From NCBI GenBank assembly GCA_006503475.1, contig RSEH01000156.1:49366-113365 (forward strand): DNA of 64,000 bases, written 5' to 3'. Each line of letters opens with the position of its first letter. Within the stretch, counting starts at the first letter, position 1. Of this stretch, positions 36,777-46,714 are shown one piece after another. The notes beneath the pieces were generated by a model, which saw only the letters and a program-made list of their open reading frames with translations, searched no databases and was not told where the DNA came from. This DNA comes from Stentor roeselii. Lineage: Eukaryota; Ciliophora; Heterotrichea; Heterotrichida; Stentoridae. A program made the translations under genes and the position numbers.

Positions 36777-39700
36777 TTAAGACTTACTTGATTTCAACGT
36801 TTCTTGCTTTCTGAGAAGGTTTCGAACTAAGTTGATGTCTTTTGAAAGCTCGAGACGACTGAGAAGTTCTTTTAAACTTGAAGAATTTTCAGGAATTTCG
36901 AGAGTTACTGATTTGCTTATTTTAAAGAAGAGGAATTTGAAACCTTCGAAGGAAATTGAAGGATTTTCGCTTCCTTTTCGAGTTTGAAGGAAGAGCTTTT
37001 TTGTGTCTTCTTTTGAGAGAAGGTCTGGGGTTAGCTTGAATTGATTTGTGAAGCGGAGGAAGTTCGCGAAGGACATTAGACTATCTAAAAAACTTGCTTC
37101 GGTTGTTGGTAATAGTCTTGCATTGCAAAAGTGAAGGAAAACTAATTGCAGAGAATTTTCATACTGCTTTACTAAACTTTGAATAGACTCAGAGTTAAAC
37201 TCGCTGATTAGTTCTCTTTCCTCGTTTTCATTCTCGTTTTTCTGTTTTCTTGCAATTTCTAAAGTTGATTTGTGCTTTTCGATTTTTTTTTCTCGGAGTT
37301 TTTTTTCGATTTCAAGTTTTTTCGCTTCGATTTCAGGGATTTTTTTCTTGTTTTCAGCGAGTTCTAGACTGAGATTTTTGAGTCTTTCTTTTTCACTTTC
37401 CAAAAACTCATCTCGTTTCCTAATCCTTTCTTCTCTTTCTCTTAATATTTTTTCCTTTTCCATTTCATTTTTTGCCCTGATTTCTTCTTCTTTCTGATTT
37501 TTCCACTTTGCGATTTCCTCAAGTCGTGCTTTTCGATCCCTTTCAATTTTTTCTTCAAGTTTTTTAATAAGAATGATTTTTTTTTCTTCATCTTCCTTAT
37601 TTTTTTTCTTCTCTTCAATTCTTTTAATAGCGGCAGAGTTCATTTTCGAGATTTGAGATTTCACGATTTGAACTCGAAGAATTCTTTTTCTCTCTTTTTG
37701 TTTATTTTCCTTGATTTTCGCTAATTTTTCTTGAACTTTTTTTTCTTCGAACTTGTTCAGAATTTTTTTAGGAGTGTTTGAAACTGAAGAGTTTGTTTTT
37801 GAATGAAAATTTGGAAGGTCTTGAAAAAGTTTGAAATTTTCTGTTATTATAACTTGTGCCTCGATTATATGAAAGCCGAATAATGAGCTTAGTAAATCAT
37901 CGAAGATTGAAATTGATAATGAAAAACTTGGATGAATTTTTAAGTCTGGAGGCAAATTATAAGAAATTGAGACGTCTTTTGATTTCACTTTTTTGTAGCC
38001 TGGTGGAATTTCGGAGTCTTCTAAAACTGTCAGAGGCTGGATTCGATTTGGAAAAAATTCATGCTCTGCTAGTTCGAGTAAATGAAGATAAGAGTAAACT
38101 GATGGGAAAAGTGAAAAGTCATTTGGAGGTTTTGAGAAGAGAAGACGGGAGATATATGCTAGAAAATCTTGGAATTCTGAAAGGTTGAAATAAGATTTCG
38201 GTTTTTTATATAAGTCGCAAAATTCCTTTGAAAATTCAACAAAATGTGATTGATTTAACATCTGAGAAGGACTTATCACCTGTTTCAGAATTTTGAAAAT
38301 ATCTGTGTCAAGGATCGTAGTAGTAGACTCACTTAATTTTTCAAAAGTTTCGAGCTTATTAGTTCTTCTTTTTGTTGAGAATTTTTTGAAGAGGTCAAGA
38401 AAAAGAAGTCTTTTGCTTTTTTTTATGATTTTTAAGAGAGATAGGTCTTGTGGGTTGAATATTTCAAGCATTTTGCTTGGTTTTTGTTCTGGAACTTTAG
38501 GAGGATCTTCTAAGATTTTTAAGGTTTCCAGTTGTTTTCTCATCGTTTTTCTCTGAACAGAAACTCGTTTTTCTTTCAGTTCTTTTTCTTCAAAAACTTT
38601 CAATTTTTTTTCATCTTTTCGATCCTCATTTTTTTTCCCTTTTTCTTTGTTCTCAGGTTGAAAGTTGATGATTTTTTTATATTTTTCAATGATTTCCTCA
38701 GGATTTCCACAAAGTTCAAGGATATTCATGACCCAGTCATTTAAAACAGGAGCATTATTTTCAACTAAAATTGCGCAGAGGTTGATTTGAGCGTCATTAT
38801 TCACCATTTCTATTTCAAGAGCCAAGCAATTTTCAATGATTTTTTGCATGACATAGACTCTGCCCTTAACACCTTCACTCGAGACTCTTTCAATGATTTT
38901 CAAATAAACCTTCACAAATCTTTGCAAAAATTCCTGAAAAATCTCAACATTTTGAAAGGTTTTAATAATTTTCATCATAATTTCTCCGATTAACTCAGCG
39001 TAAAAGTCATGATCAACCAACAACTTAGCAAGAGAATCAATAAAAACAAGAGCAAGTTTCACATTAAGTTGTTGATTCGAAGCCACAGCAGCGAAGAAGT
39101 AAAAGTCAGTGATAGAAAAATCAGATTCAATAGAAATCGTTAAATGTTTTGCAACAGGTTCAATTAAAATTTTCAAAGGAATGTCGATTTTTTCAAATAA
39201 AGCTAAAAAATTGTTCATTATAAACTCTTTAGTTTCAATTTCTGAGTAATTTTCAACTAATGCAAAAGTTATTATTTTATATATAACTGGAGCAGATGAA
39301 TTTCGAGTTTCCACAAAATGCTCAAGAAGAGCGAAAAATCTTCCAAAACAAGAAATTTTAAGTAAATGTGATTTTTCTCTTGAAACTTTCTCAAAAATCT
39401 TAACAGTTCTAGAAGAAAACTCTTCAGATTCATCAATTTTAGAAGATTGTTCCCAGATTTCACATAAAATATTAATTGAAGTCATTCTTTCATCAGGTTG
39501 AACTGATTGATTTTCCGCTTGGTCCAGGGCAAGTTCGATAAGAAACTGATAAACCCCTTGATTGACGATGAATTCTTTGTACCTGCCTTGTGCGAAGTCG
39601 ACAAGCAGCTCATGCATAAAGGCGAGATATTGAATAATTTCAGGAATTAATTCAGGAAGTACTAAAGTGAACAAGTCCTTGAAATTTGAACTTGCAAAAG

Positions 39701-40652
39701 TACTGAAAAGTGAAATTATCTCTTGTTTCACATGAGCTCCAAATCGCTTTAAAGCACTTAAACACTTTTCGATACCGTCACTTGAGAACCAGGACCATGT
39801 TATGTCTTCGAAGTCGCTTTCTTTTGATTCTGCGAAGCATAGATAGAGTTTTTTTAGAACTTTTGAAGATTTTTCAACATTTTTTGGATCTCGACTGTTT
39901 AGACTGTGAGCCAAAGCATTTAAAACTAAAGGTAATGAGTTTTGAGTTGTTTCTTTTAGGATTATTTTTACCAGGTGGTCGATGTTTCTTTCGATTTCTT
40001 CTAGCCAGTCACTGATTTTCTCGTGTTTTCCTTTGAAGCCTCTTGAACTTATGTAGGATAAGTATTTACCGGATTGGGTTAGAAGTCCTGCTGATTGCTT
40101 TGGGTGCAGGTTGAAATGCTTGCAGAAGGAGACCAGAAGGAACTCTAAGGATGTCTCAGTTGAATTTAAAGGAATACTACCGTTTATGGATTCAATTGCC
40201 AGCTCCCCCGACTTATACCTCTGAGGTCTTCTACTTTGCTTAGAAGTATCTTCAGATTCACTCGGTTCAAACACATTCTGTTCAAATCTAAAGATTTTCT
40301 CAAGTAACTGCTCAAGAGTTTCCTTGGATCCAGCTTTAATTAATTCAATATCATCAAAATCGACTTGAACCATAAGTTCAGAGAGAACAAGTCTAATAAC
40401 CGACCAGTTAAACTTCATAGAAGACTTAGTTTTATAAGGTTTGATGCTCGAAACTGAATTTTTCAGAACTATTTTCTTTTGAGTGTCTCTCAAAAGAGAA
40501 GTTGTTCGAAGCAAAAGAGGCGAAAAAAGGCAGCCGAATTGGAAATTTTCAATGTCGAGTTCAGAAAGACGGTCTTTTTTGTTGTATTTCGAAGGGAAAG
40601 GGATGATGTCCGATGACCGAAGCCAGGAATAAAGGTCTTCAGAAATTTCCAT
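36777..40652 (-). CDS. 1291-residue protein: CH-like N-terminus, helical repeats, long coiled coil
   Basis: Residues 1-125 weakly resemble a calponin-homology-type domain (SEDLYSWLRSSDIIPFPSKY and FNWSVIRLVLSELM), as in SPEF1-like microtubule proteins. Residues about 190-660 are helical and repeat-like (ARM/HEAT style), for example LKRFGAHVKQEIISLFSTF and LVLPELIPEIIQYLAFMHEL. Residues about 670-730 and 1000-1130 are Lys/Glu-rich coiled coil (for example EEKKIILIKKLEEKIERDRK). The C-terminal 150 residues are helical again. The arrangement suggests an axonemal or basal-body structural protein. I cannot name an orthologue. Start ATG 40652 in AATAAATGG. Confidence 0.7.
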   Translation of the reverse strand: MEISEDLYSWLRSSDIIPFPSKYNKKDRLSELDIENFQFGCLFSPLLLRTTSLLRDTQKKIVLKNSVSSIKPYKTKSSMKFNWSVIRLVLSELMVQVDFDDIELIKAGSKETLEQLLEKIFRFEQNVFEPSESEDTSKQSRRPQRYKSGELAIESINGSIPLNSTETSLEFLLVSFCKHFNLHPKQSAGLLTQSGKYLSYISSRGFKGKHEKISDWLEEIERNIDHLVKIILKETTQNSLPLVLNALAHSLNSRDPKNVEKSSKVLKKLYLCFAESKESDFEDITWSWFSSDGIEKCLSALKRFGAHVKQEIISLFSTFASSNFKDLFTLVLPELIPEIIQYLAFMHELLVDFAQGRYKEFIVNQGVYQFLIELALDQAENQSVQPDERMTSINILCEIWEQSSKIDESEEFSSRTVKIFEKVSREKSHLLKISCFGRFFALLEHFVETRNSSAPVIYKIITFALVENYSEIETKEFIMNNFLALFEKIDIPLKILIEPVAKHLTISIESDFSITDFYFFAAVASNQQLNVKLALVFIDSLAKLLVDHDFYAELIGEIMMKIIKTFQNVEIFQEFLQRFVKVYLKIIERVSSEGVKGRVYVMQKIIENCLALEIEMVNNDAQINLCAILVENNAPVLNDWVMNILELCGNPEEIIEKYKKIINFQPENKEKGKKNEDRKDEKKLKVFEEKELKEKRVSVQRKTMRKQLETLKILEDPPKVPEQKPSKMLEIFNPQDLSLLKIIKKSKRLLFLDLFKKFSTKRRTNKLETFEKLSESTTTILDTDIFKILKQVISPSQMLNQSHFVEFSKEFCDLYKKPKSYFNLSEFQDFLAYISRLLFSKPPNDFSLFPSVYSYLHLLELAEHEFFPNRIQPLTVLEDSEIPPGYKKVKSKDVSISYNLPPDLKIHPSFSLSISIFDDLLSSLFGFHIIEAQVIITENFKLFQDLPNFHSKTNSSVSNTPKKILNKFEEKKVQEKLAKIKENKQKERKRILRVQIVKSQISKMNSAAIKRIEEKKKNKEDEEKKIILIKKLEEKIERDRKARLEEIAKWKNQKEEEIRAKNEMEKEKILREREERIRKRDEFLESEKERLKNLSLELAENKKKIPEIEAKKLEIEKKLREKKIEKHKSTLEIARKQKNENENEERELISEFNSESIQSLVKQYENSLQLVFLHFCNARLLPTTEASFLDSLMSFANFLRFTNQFKLTPDLLSKEDTKKLFLQTRKGSENPSISFEGFKFLFFKISKSVTLEIPENSSSLKELLSRLELSKDINLVRNLLRKQETLKSSKS

Positions 40653-40685
40653 TTATTGAAGGGAGTTTAAATGAAGGCTTATTGA

Positions 40686-41384
40686 TTAAGAGGGGTTGAT
40701 TTGGGAGTTTTCTATTTTCCATGAATCGATTTTTCGCTCGAAACACACGGAAAAGGTTGAAAAAATACTTCGCACGCAGCAGGTGATGAAGAAAAATGAG
40801 AGGAATAAGGAACTGATCAGGAGGGTGATGTTTGTTGATCTTGTTTTGATTATTATGTAGCAGATAAATATTAAAGAGGATAATAGTAGCAAGGAGAATG
40901 TGAATGGAACCCAGGCTTTGCAGGTTTTTATGTCTTTGAATGGAAGGCAGTTTGAACTTACCTCGAATTCCATTTTGAATTGGCTTTGGCAGACTTCACA
41001 GATTGAAATGTTATTCTCGTCTTTTGAAAGTATCCATCTTTTTAGACATTCTTCATGCACATATTTATGTGAGCCAGTGCACGAACAGGGTGCGATCAAT
41101 ATCTGAACTTTTTCAGTACTCAAGCAAATGCGGCATATCCCATTTTCATTGATATCTGACACTGTTCTGTCCAGAACTGTTTTTTCATGTAAAATTAAAG
41201 AACACTCAGGAAGTTTGTAGTCGTAACTTGTCTTGAATATTCCTGGGCTTTCAATTTTAAGGTTACCAGGCACAGAGACCACAACTTTGCTTGGAGAAGG
41301 TATTGAAGCTCGATGAACGCCAAGTGATAATACCGAGAGTCTTTTGATAGGTGATTGTGGCTCTTCTACAATAGGGTAAATCAT
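40686..41384 (-). CDS. MARCH-type membrane RING-CH ubiquitin ligase
   Basis: 232 residues. Residues 84-132 form a RING-CH (C4HC3) finger with all eight ligands: C84 and C87 (ICRIC), C100 and C102 (PCSC), H110 and C113 (VHEEC), C129 and C132 (CEVC); the tryptophan in CLKRW, typical of the family, is present. It is followed by two hydrophobic helices at about 158-177 and 183-205 separated by a short polar loop, as in MARCH proteins, which ubiquitinate membrane cargo. The N-terminal 80 residues are disordered. The start lies in CTATAAATG. Confidence 0.9.
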   Translation of the reverse strand: MIYPIVEEPQSPIKRLSVLSLGVHRASIPSPSKVVVSVPGNLKIESPGIFKTSYDYKLPECSLILHEKTVLDRTVSDINENGICRICLSTEKVQILIAPCSCTGSHKYVHEECLKRWILSKDENNISICEVCQSQFKMEFEVSSNCLPFKDIKTCKAWVPFTFSLLLLSSLIFICYIIIKTRSTNITLLISSLFLSFFFITCCVRSIFSTFSVCFERKIDSWKIENSQINPS

Positions 41385-41451
41385 TTATAGATACGTATCT
41401 TGAGCTTCATTTTTTTATTTTCAAGAGCAACCAAATTTTCCGATTGACTAA

Positions 41452-42573
41452 CTAAAAACATTTTTTATAAACTATCAAAGCTCCACTTTCAGCATATTCA
41501 GCTTTTGAGATGAACATCGGCTTAAAGCTGTCAATACTTGCGAGAATCGATCCTCCAAGCCAAGCTGAATAAGCTCTTTCTGGAGGAGCTGTTACTTCAG
41601 CTGGCATTGTACTGGGTGCTAAAGCTTTGACATCTTTTTTAAGTCTATCAGCCAGCTTTTTTAACATACAGTTGCCGCCAGCAAGTACAATGTTCCCATA
41701 AAGGTCTTTTTTGATATTCGCGTCGCAGTTAGATATTGCTTTAAACACTGTATCTGCCAAGCCTGGGCAGTTCTTGCCGATCTGACTCGGCGAAAACATA
41801 ATTTCAGGACAATTATATTTTTCCAGTCCAATAAAAATCGAGCTTCCATCCGGCAACTTATACTCTTCACGGGAGTCACTTTCCTCAGTAGTTTTTTTCA
41901 AAAAGTCAAAATCCGATGCAACCTGGCAAAACTGTTCTTTAATCTTAACAATTTCACTTCGATAGTTCCCATTATTAAAGATCGGGACAGTTTTCTTAAG
42001 TAGCGACTCAAGCATAAGAGTGATGTCGCGTCCTGAGATGTCAACTTTAAGGATTCCATGAGGCAATGCGAAGCCTTCGTAAATAGGCACCGCATGAGTA
42101 CGGCCTTCTCCGGAATCAACGACAAGTCCTGTGGTTTTACCTGAGGCGAAGAGAGAAAGGACTGAACCGGTGTACATGTAAAGATAAGGAGGCTCGAACT
42201 TGTCAAATACGAACTCGGCCATTCTTTCTCGCACTGCCCGCGGAGTCAAGGGAGTGTCTGCGAAGAATAATGGGTTTTCTTTACTTGATTTGTTTAGGTC
42301 TTGGTAGATCTGAGTCCAGATGTGCTCCATGTTGTCCCAGTTCTCGATGTATCCGCTTACTACGGGCTCATTCATATTCAGAAAGATTGCCTTGTCGACT
42401 GCCTCATGACCCACATAAAAGTCTTTTTGGTCCATTCCTAACATAATTCCAGGGTTCTTAGGAACTCCGATCACTGTTGGCTCGTTTATCCGAGGACAGT
42501 CCTCACCTGCTAAACCGGCTTTTATAAAACCGCTACCGTTGTCGATAACTACTGCAGCTTCTGCGTGGTCCAT
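41452..42573 (-). CDS. Divergent actin with altered ATPase residues
   Basis: 373 residues, the length of actin (375), and aligned from end to end including the last residues KKCF (actin RKCF). Phosphate loop 1 is DNGSGFIKAGLAGEDCP; loop 2 is VDSGEGRTHAVPIYEGFALP; the adenosine loop is VLAGGNCMLKKLADRL; subdomain 1 ends ERAYSAWLGGSILASI. Differences from conventional actin fall at key sites: the position of Gln137, which positions the attacking water, is Gly136; Asp157 is Glu156; Asp154 and His161 are kept. These changes would be expected to weaken ATP hydrolysis. It is not one of the Arp2/3 subunits by its subdomain insertions; it is best called a divergent ciliate actin. Start ATG in AATAAATGG. 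Confidence 0.9.
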   Translation of the reverse strand: MDHAEAAVVIDNGSGFIKAGLAGEDCPRINEPTVIGVPKNPGIMLGMDQKDFYVGHEAVDKAIFLNMNEPVVSGYIENWDNMEHIWTQIYQDLNKSSKENPLFFADTPLTPRAVRERMAEFVFDKFEPPYLYMYTGSVLSLFASGKTTGLVVDSGEGRTHAVPIYEGFALPHGILKVDISGRDITLMLESLLKKTVPIFNNGNYRSEIVKIKEQFCQVASDFDFLKKTTEESDSREEYKLPDGSSIFIGLEKYNCPEIMFSPSQIGKNCPGLADTVFKAISNCDANIKKDLYGNIVLAGGNCMLKKLADRLKKDVKALAPSTMPAEVTAPPERAYSAWLGGSILASIDSFKPMFISKAEYAESGALIVYKKCF

Positions 42574-42724
42574 TTATTAGTATAGGGTTGTATCAAGAAG
42601 GACTGTCGAATATTTCCAGTTAAGAGAAGAGAATATTCTGTTTTTCTTGTTATTCTGGGAATTTGATGTTTTTTAATATTGGTTTATGAACGATATGTTA
42701 TTTTTAGCTTTATTTCAACTATAA

Positions 42725-43711
42725 TTAAAAAATCGCACATTTCTTCTTCTTTTTTTTGCCCTCCTCAGGAGGAGGTGTAGCTTTTTCTTTGGTTTCCTCA
42801 GGGTTCACCACGACATCTCTCTGTTCAGGGCTAAGACACCAGTCATAAACAAAGTCGCACTGATAAGAACTTCTATCAAACAGTTCCTTAAACATTTTCC
42901 TCAAATAGTTATAATCCGGTTCTTCTTCAAATCCGAGTCCTTTACAATAGTTAATAAAAGTTAAGAACTCTTCAGGAAACCCTTTGCACAAATCTTCCAC
43001 ACTAGTCGAATTTTTCTTTTCATAAATCCTCTGATACTTCTCCTCCTTCCTCCTAGTAGTGATTCCCTGCCAAGGTAGACTTCCCCTTAAAAAATACATC
43101 AAAACATACCCAATAGCTTCCAAATCATCTCTTCGACTAAGTTCCCTTCCAGCATGTGCATTTAAGCTAGCATATCTGGCAGTTCCAGTTAAACTTTTCC
43201 CTTCTCTATAAGGAATATGCTGCCCTGACTTCATATCTTTAAACTTTTTCGCAAGTCCAAAGTCGATGATAAAGACCATGTCGGCATTTCTTTCAATTCC
43301 CATCAAAAAGTTATCTGGCTTTATGTCGCGATGGACGAAGCTTCTTGAATGGACGTACTCGATGCGGGCTATCATCTGGTCTGCCAACATGAGGACTGTC
43401 TTCAATGAAAAAATCCTGCCGCACTTTGTGAAGAGTTCTTCGAGACTAGGCCCGAGAAGTTCCATTACCATTACTTTGAAACTACCTTCGGTTCCTTGCC
43501 AGAAGACTTGAGGAATGCCTGGGGAACCTGAAAGGATTTTTATCAATTTACTCTCGTATTCTAGTTGAGGGTGATGAGTTGATAGTTTTTCTAGTTTGAT
43601 TGCTACTTCTTCGTTTGTTGTTGTGTTTGTTCCTTTGAAGATCTCACCGAATGCACCTGAACCTAACTTTGAACCCATCTGGTAACGACCTGCTATGCGA
43701 ATGTCTTGCAT
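42725..43711 (-). CDS. Casein kinase 1 with polybasic CaaX C-terminus
   Basis: 328 residues. Residues about 9-285 form a CK1 kinase domain: glycine loop [13 protein letters not shown], the lysine in [20 protein letters not shown], the CK1-specific [10 protein letters not shown], and [21 protein letters not shown] (the family's SIN-type activation segment). All catalytic residues are present. The short tail ends [11 protein letters not shown]: a run of six lysines and then a CaaX box (CAIF). This predicts prenylation and electrostatic binding to a membrane, where yeast Yck1/2 and animal CK1 gamma use palmitoylated cysteines instead. CK1 phosphorylates Ser/Thr near acidic or prephosphorylated sites. 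Start ATG 43711. Confidence 0.93.
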   Translation of the reverse strand: MQDIRIAGRYQMGSKLGSGAFGEIFKGTNTTTNEEVAIKLEKLSTHHPQLEYESKLIKILSGSPGIPQVFWQGTEGSFKVMVMELLGPSLEELFTKCGRIFSLKTVLMLADQMIARIEYVHSRSFVHRDIKPDNFLMGIERNADMVFIIDFGLAKKFKDMKSGQHIPYREGKSLTGTARYASLNAHAGRELSRRDDLEAIGYVLMYFLRGSLPWQGITTRRKEEKYQRIYEKKNSTSVEDLCKGFPEEFLTFINYCKGLGFEEEPDYNYLRKMFKELFDRSSYQCDFVYDWCLSPEQRDVVVNPEETKEKATPPPEEGKKKKKKCAIF

Positions 43712-43928
43712 GAGGATTTATTGGAAATGGAGAATCGAATGAGATTTAGGATTTTTTAGAGGGTTTTAAGGATATTTTTGGTTTTAATTGGAGGGATGGA
43801 GCTCATGTTGAATTGTATTCACTCCTTTCTACTCAAAGATCTGATTTTATATAAATTATTAATGAAAAATAACTGACATATCAAAAAGAATCAACTATGT
43901 TATATTTTTCAATTATCCCTTAAGATAA

Positions 43929-44996
43929 TTATTCTTCAATTCCAATCAATTCTTTAATTTTCACTTTGTTTTCATCTAAAATCTCCGAGAGATTCGAAAT
44001 CAAATCATTGAAAATTTTTTGTCTTTTCTTTTCTTCAGATTGACTAAATTTCAATTTCCCTTCAATTTCAGCTTTTTCACTAGCAGAGACACATCCAGCA
44101 GATTTAAGATCTTCAATATCTTTATTGACAATTGCTAAATTTTCCTTTTTTTCCTTGATAATCTTCATAATTTCATCTAAACTTAAAGAATCTTCAAGTT
44201 CCTTCGCTTTAATTTGAAGACTTTTCACTTCTTTCTTTAAATTTTCAGCTTCTTCTCCAAAGTTCTTGACTTCTGAGTCAAGTCTTAAGATTTCATCTTC
44301 ATCGCCAACGGGTATTAAAGACTGATTCGCGAGGTAAATTTTGTTTTTTCCGTAGTCTTTGACTTGAAGCTTTCCCATGTCGGTTAGTTTATCTAGGATT
44401 TTTATAACCAAAGGCTTTTTAATGCTACCTGCAAGGTTGTCGTGGACATTAAGGGCGTTAAAAGGCCTGTTTTTGGAAAGCATGTAGTCTAATATGATTT
44501 TTTCCTCACCGACTAAGCCATGATTGTTGTCTTTAGGTGAAGTTGAAACTGGTGCACTTTTTTCAGTAATTTTTTCCTTTTTCTTACTTTTAACCTTTGG
44601 CGGTTTAACCTCAAGAGAGATTTTTTCATCTTCTGCAGTATTTTCTTCTATTTCTTCTTTTTCTTCTATTTCTTCTTTTTCTTCTTTCTCTTCTATTTCT
44701 TCTTTTTCTTCTTTTTCTTTGTTTTCTTCTTTTTCTTCGTTTTCTTTATTTTCTTTATTTCCTTTATTTTCTTTGTTTTCTTTATTATCAGGCCTTTTCT
44801 TTCTTTTTTCCCTGACCAATTTTCCCTCGCCTCCCTTTTTTCCAATTTCTTCAATATTTCCCTTACCTTTCTTCCCCTTCTTCTCCTCATTGTTTTTCTT
44901 GTTAACATCTTCCAGAATAGCCTCATTACTTTTGTCATCACTGATTGTAACTTTTTCCTCTTCCGGGGAATCTTTTTTGGTTCTTTTTTTGCCCAT
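43929..44996 (-). CDS. HOP2: Hop2/PSMC3IP homologue with long charged N-terminal extension
   Basis: 355 residues. Residues about 163-225 are the winged-helix domain of Hop2: EEKIILDYMLSKNRPFNALN, VIKILDKLTDMGKLQVKDYG, KNKIYLANQ (human: the segment ending YGKQKIYFADQ). Residues 235-350 match the Hop2 coiled-coil/leucine-zipper region, with EDSLSLDEIMKIIKEKKENL and the GCVSASEKAEIEGK segment (human VTPEEKEQVYRE). Hop2 with Mnd1 stimulates strand exchange by Dmc1/Rad51 and is mainly meiotic; in ciliates it acts at conjugation. Residues 1-162 are extra: Lys/Glu/Asn-rich, with KEN and EKEE-type repeats at 70-118 that come from a TTC-rich DNA repeat on the plus strand. Start ATG 44996, in CGGGATGG. 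Confidence 0.85.
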   Translation of the reverse strand: MGKKRTKKDSPEEEKVTISDDKSNEAILEDVNKKNNEEKKGKKGKGNIEEIGKKGGEGKLVREKRKKRPDNKENKENKGNKENKENEEKEENKEKEEKEEIEEKEEKEEIEEKEEIEENTAEDEKISLEVKPPKVKSKKKEKITEKSAPVSTSPKDNNHGLVGEEKIILDYMLSKNRPFNALNVHDNLAGSIKKPLVIKILDKLTDMGKLQVKDYGKNKIYLANQSLIPVGDEDEILRLDSEVKNFGEEAENLKKEVKSLQIKAKELEDSLSLDEIMKIIKEKKENLAIVNKDIEDLKSAGCVSASEKAEIEGKLKFSQSEEKKRQKIFNDLISNLSEILDENKVKIKELIGIEE

Positions 44997-45019
44997 CCCG
45001 CGTAATTATTAAATAAAAT

Positions 45020-46714
45020 CTACAAGATATTCGTTTTTCCAGGTCTGAATAACTTGTTTTTAGGTGGAAGAGCTGTTTGGATACGGTGGATCTGCCCCAA
45101 GTCTGCATCCCAGGAGCCTGGAATTGCCTTGTTTTTCCTTTTTTCTTTGTAAGCTGCCAACAGCTCTCTGCTTTCTTCGACTTCGGGAACTGGAGTTGAA
45201 AACTTGAACCTTTGGGCAAGAACGCTTGATGTTTCGCTTGGAGGTCTTCTCTCGCTTTCTAGTTTTCGGTATGAGTCTGAACTGGTTGGAGGTTGAGGGG
45301 TTTTTTTACGATCGCCTGATCGTAGGTTTAGAACTTTTTCAGCGGCAGTCCTAGGTTTTCGTTCTTCATCCTTAAACTCATCCCACTGTGCAGCAATACT
45401 ATCCACAAGCCTTAAAACATGATTAAAAGCCTGTATCCTCGAATTTTCCTCAGACCTAAGCCTAGCCTCAATAGTAAAAAGTCTAGCTTCTCCAGGAGTC
45501 ATGCCTTCCAACTGACTTAAACTGATAGGCAGCCAATTAAGTTTATCCCTAAGTTCCTGAATTGCAGAATTCGACTGATCTTTATTTTTTTCACTTTGCA
45601 TCTCAACAAATCGAAATCGATTCTGAATGAGTTCAGCAGTTTTTTTCTTATCCTCAGTCATTTTTTCAATGACTTCTCCACGAAGCAAGTCGATTTTCGA
45701 GGTGATTTTCGAGTTGATCTCATCCCAAGGAATCTCTAAAACAACTGCTTCAACCTGGGGGATGACAGGTGGAGGAGTCGGTGGTCGTACAATGACAGGT
45801 TTGCTTATCTGTGTCAGATTCTGTTTCATGGTATCAATACTTTCTTTGCAGCTTTGAAGACCATTCTCAAATTTCCTAATCTGCTGATTTTGCACTTGTT
45901 TATAATCCGTTAAAATCGAGATGTTTTGTTGGTTCTGATGTTCGATTTCTTCACGAATTCCAGTAATTTCTTCAAGTTTTTTTGAAATATTCTGAAAATG
46001 TTCTTGAAAAATCCTAGTTCTTTCATTTTGGTCCTGCTGAATCTGCATCATTTTCATGTTAAGTTCTATAAAATCATCTAAAATTCTTTGATTTTTTTTT
46101 AAATTTTCTTCACTTTCATTTGAAAGTTTTTGGTCAAGTGAGTCAATTGATCTAAATAAATTTTACATGTTTTGAAGAAGGATTTTTTGTGTCAAGGCTG
46201 AAATTTCAGGAGGTATTAAAGATTCTTTGACTTCTGTTAATACTTTTTCTTTGGTTTTTTCGCAGTATGAAGAAATTGTTGTTTGAATTTGAGTGGACGT
46301 TGGAAGAAGTTCGAAGCGTTTTAAGCATTCGTTGATGTTTTCTTTGAGGTCGTTCATCCTAGCGTCAGAGGAACATTTAAGGAGGTAGAGGTCTTCTGTT
46401 AATTTTTTCATGCAGTCTTCGACCTTGTCGTTTAATCGAAGTTCGAGATATTTGATTGTTGTTTTGAAGCTTTCGTCAGATTCTTTTGATTTGTCGATGG
46501 TTTCTGTGACAGTCTTCTGCATGTTTAGGATTCGTGAGTTGCACCGGCCTTCGAAGTCTGAGTAATGCTTGTCCATGTGTTCTAGGCAGTGGCTTTGAAG
46601 ACTTGAACAGCTTTTTAGAAGGATGAAACCTTGGACTACGGGCTTTGCTATATTGTGCCAGTCCATTGGATCCATTTGCTCCAGCTCTGAGATAACTTCC
46701 TTTAATTTTTCCAT
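45020..46714 (-). CDS. Coiled-coil protein, two exons, 559 aa
   Basis: Exon 1 (46714-46167) and exon 2 (46151-45020) join across a 15-nt intron at 46152-46166, so that LLQN continues into ISIDSLDQKLSNESEENLKK. The protein is mostly helical coiled coil from residue 30 to about 430 (for example IREEIEHQNQQNISILTDYK). A Pro-rich stretch, RPPTPPPVIPQ, lies at about 318-328. The C-terminal part is basic and disordered. No known family; the layout suits a cytoskeletal or ciliary scaffold. The 3' end is 24 bp from the start of the Hop2 gene on the same strand. Confidence 0.8.
46152..46166 (-). other. 15-nt intron of the 45020-46714 gene
   Basis: Read on the minus strand: GTAAAATTTATTTAG, exactly 15 nt. 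It splits a codon after its second base (AT/A, phase 2). Retention creates an in-frame TAA; removal opens a frame into the downstream exon. Confidence 0.85.

Noticed and set aside
44524-45012. Ser/Phe-rich 162-codon plus-strand ORF
   Set aside because: It is the complement of the Lys/Glu repeat of the Hop2 gene; its composition follows from the TTC repeat.
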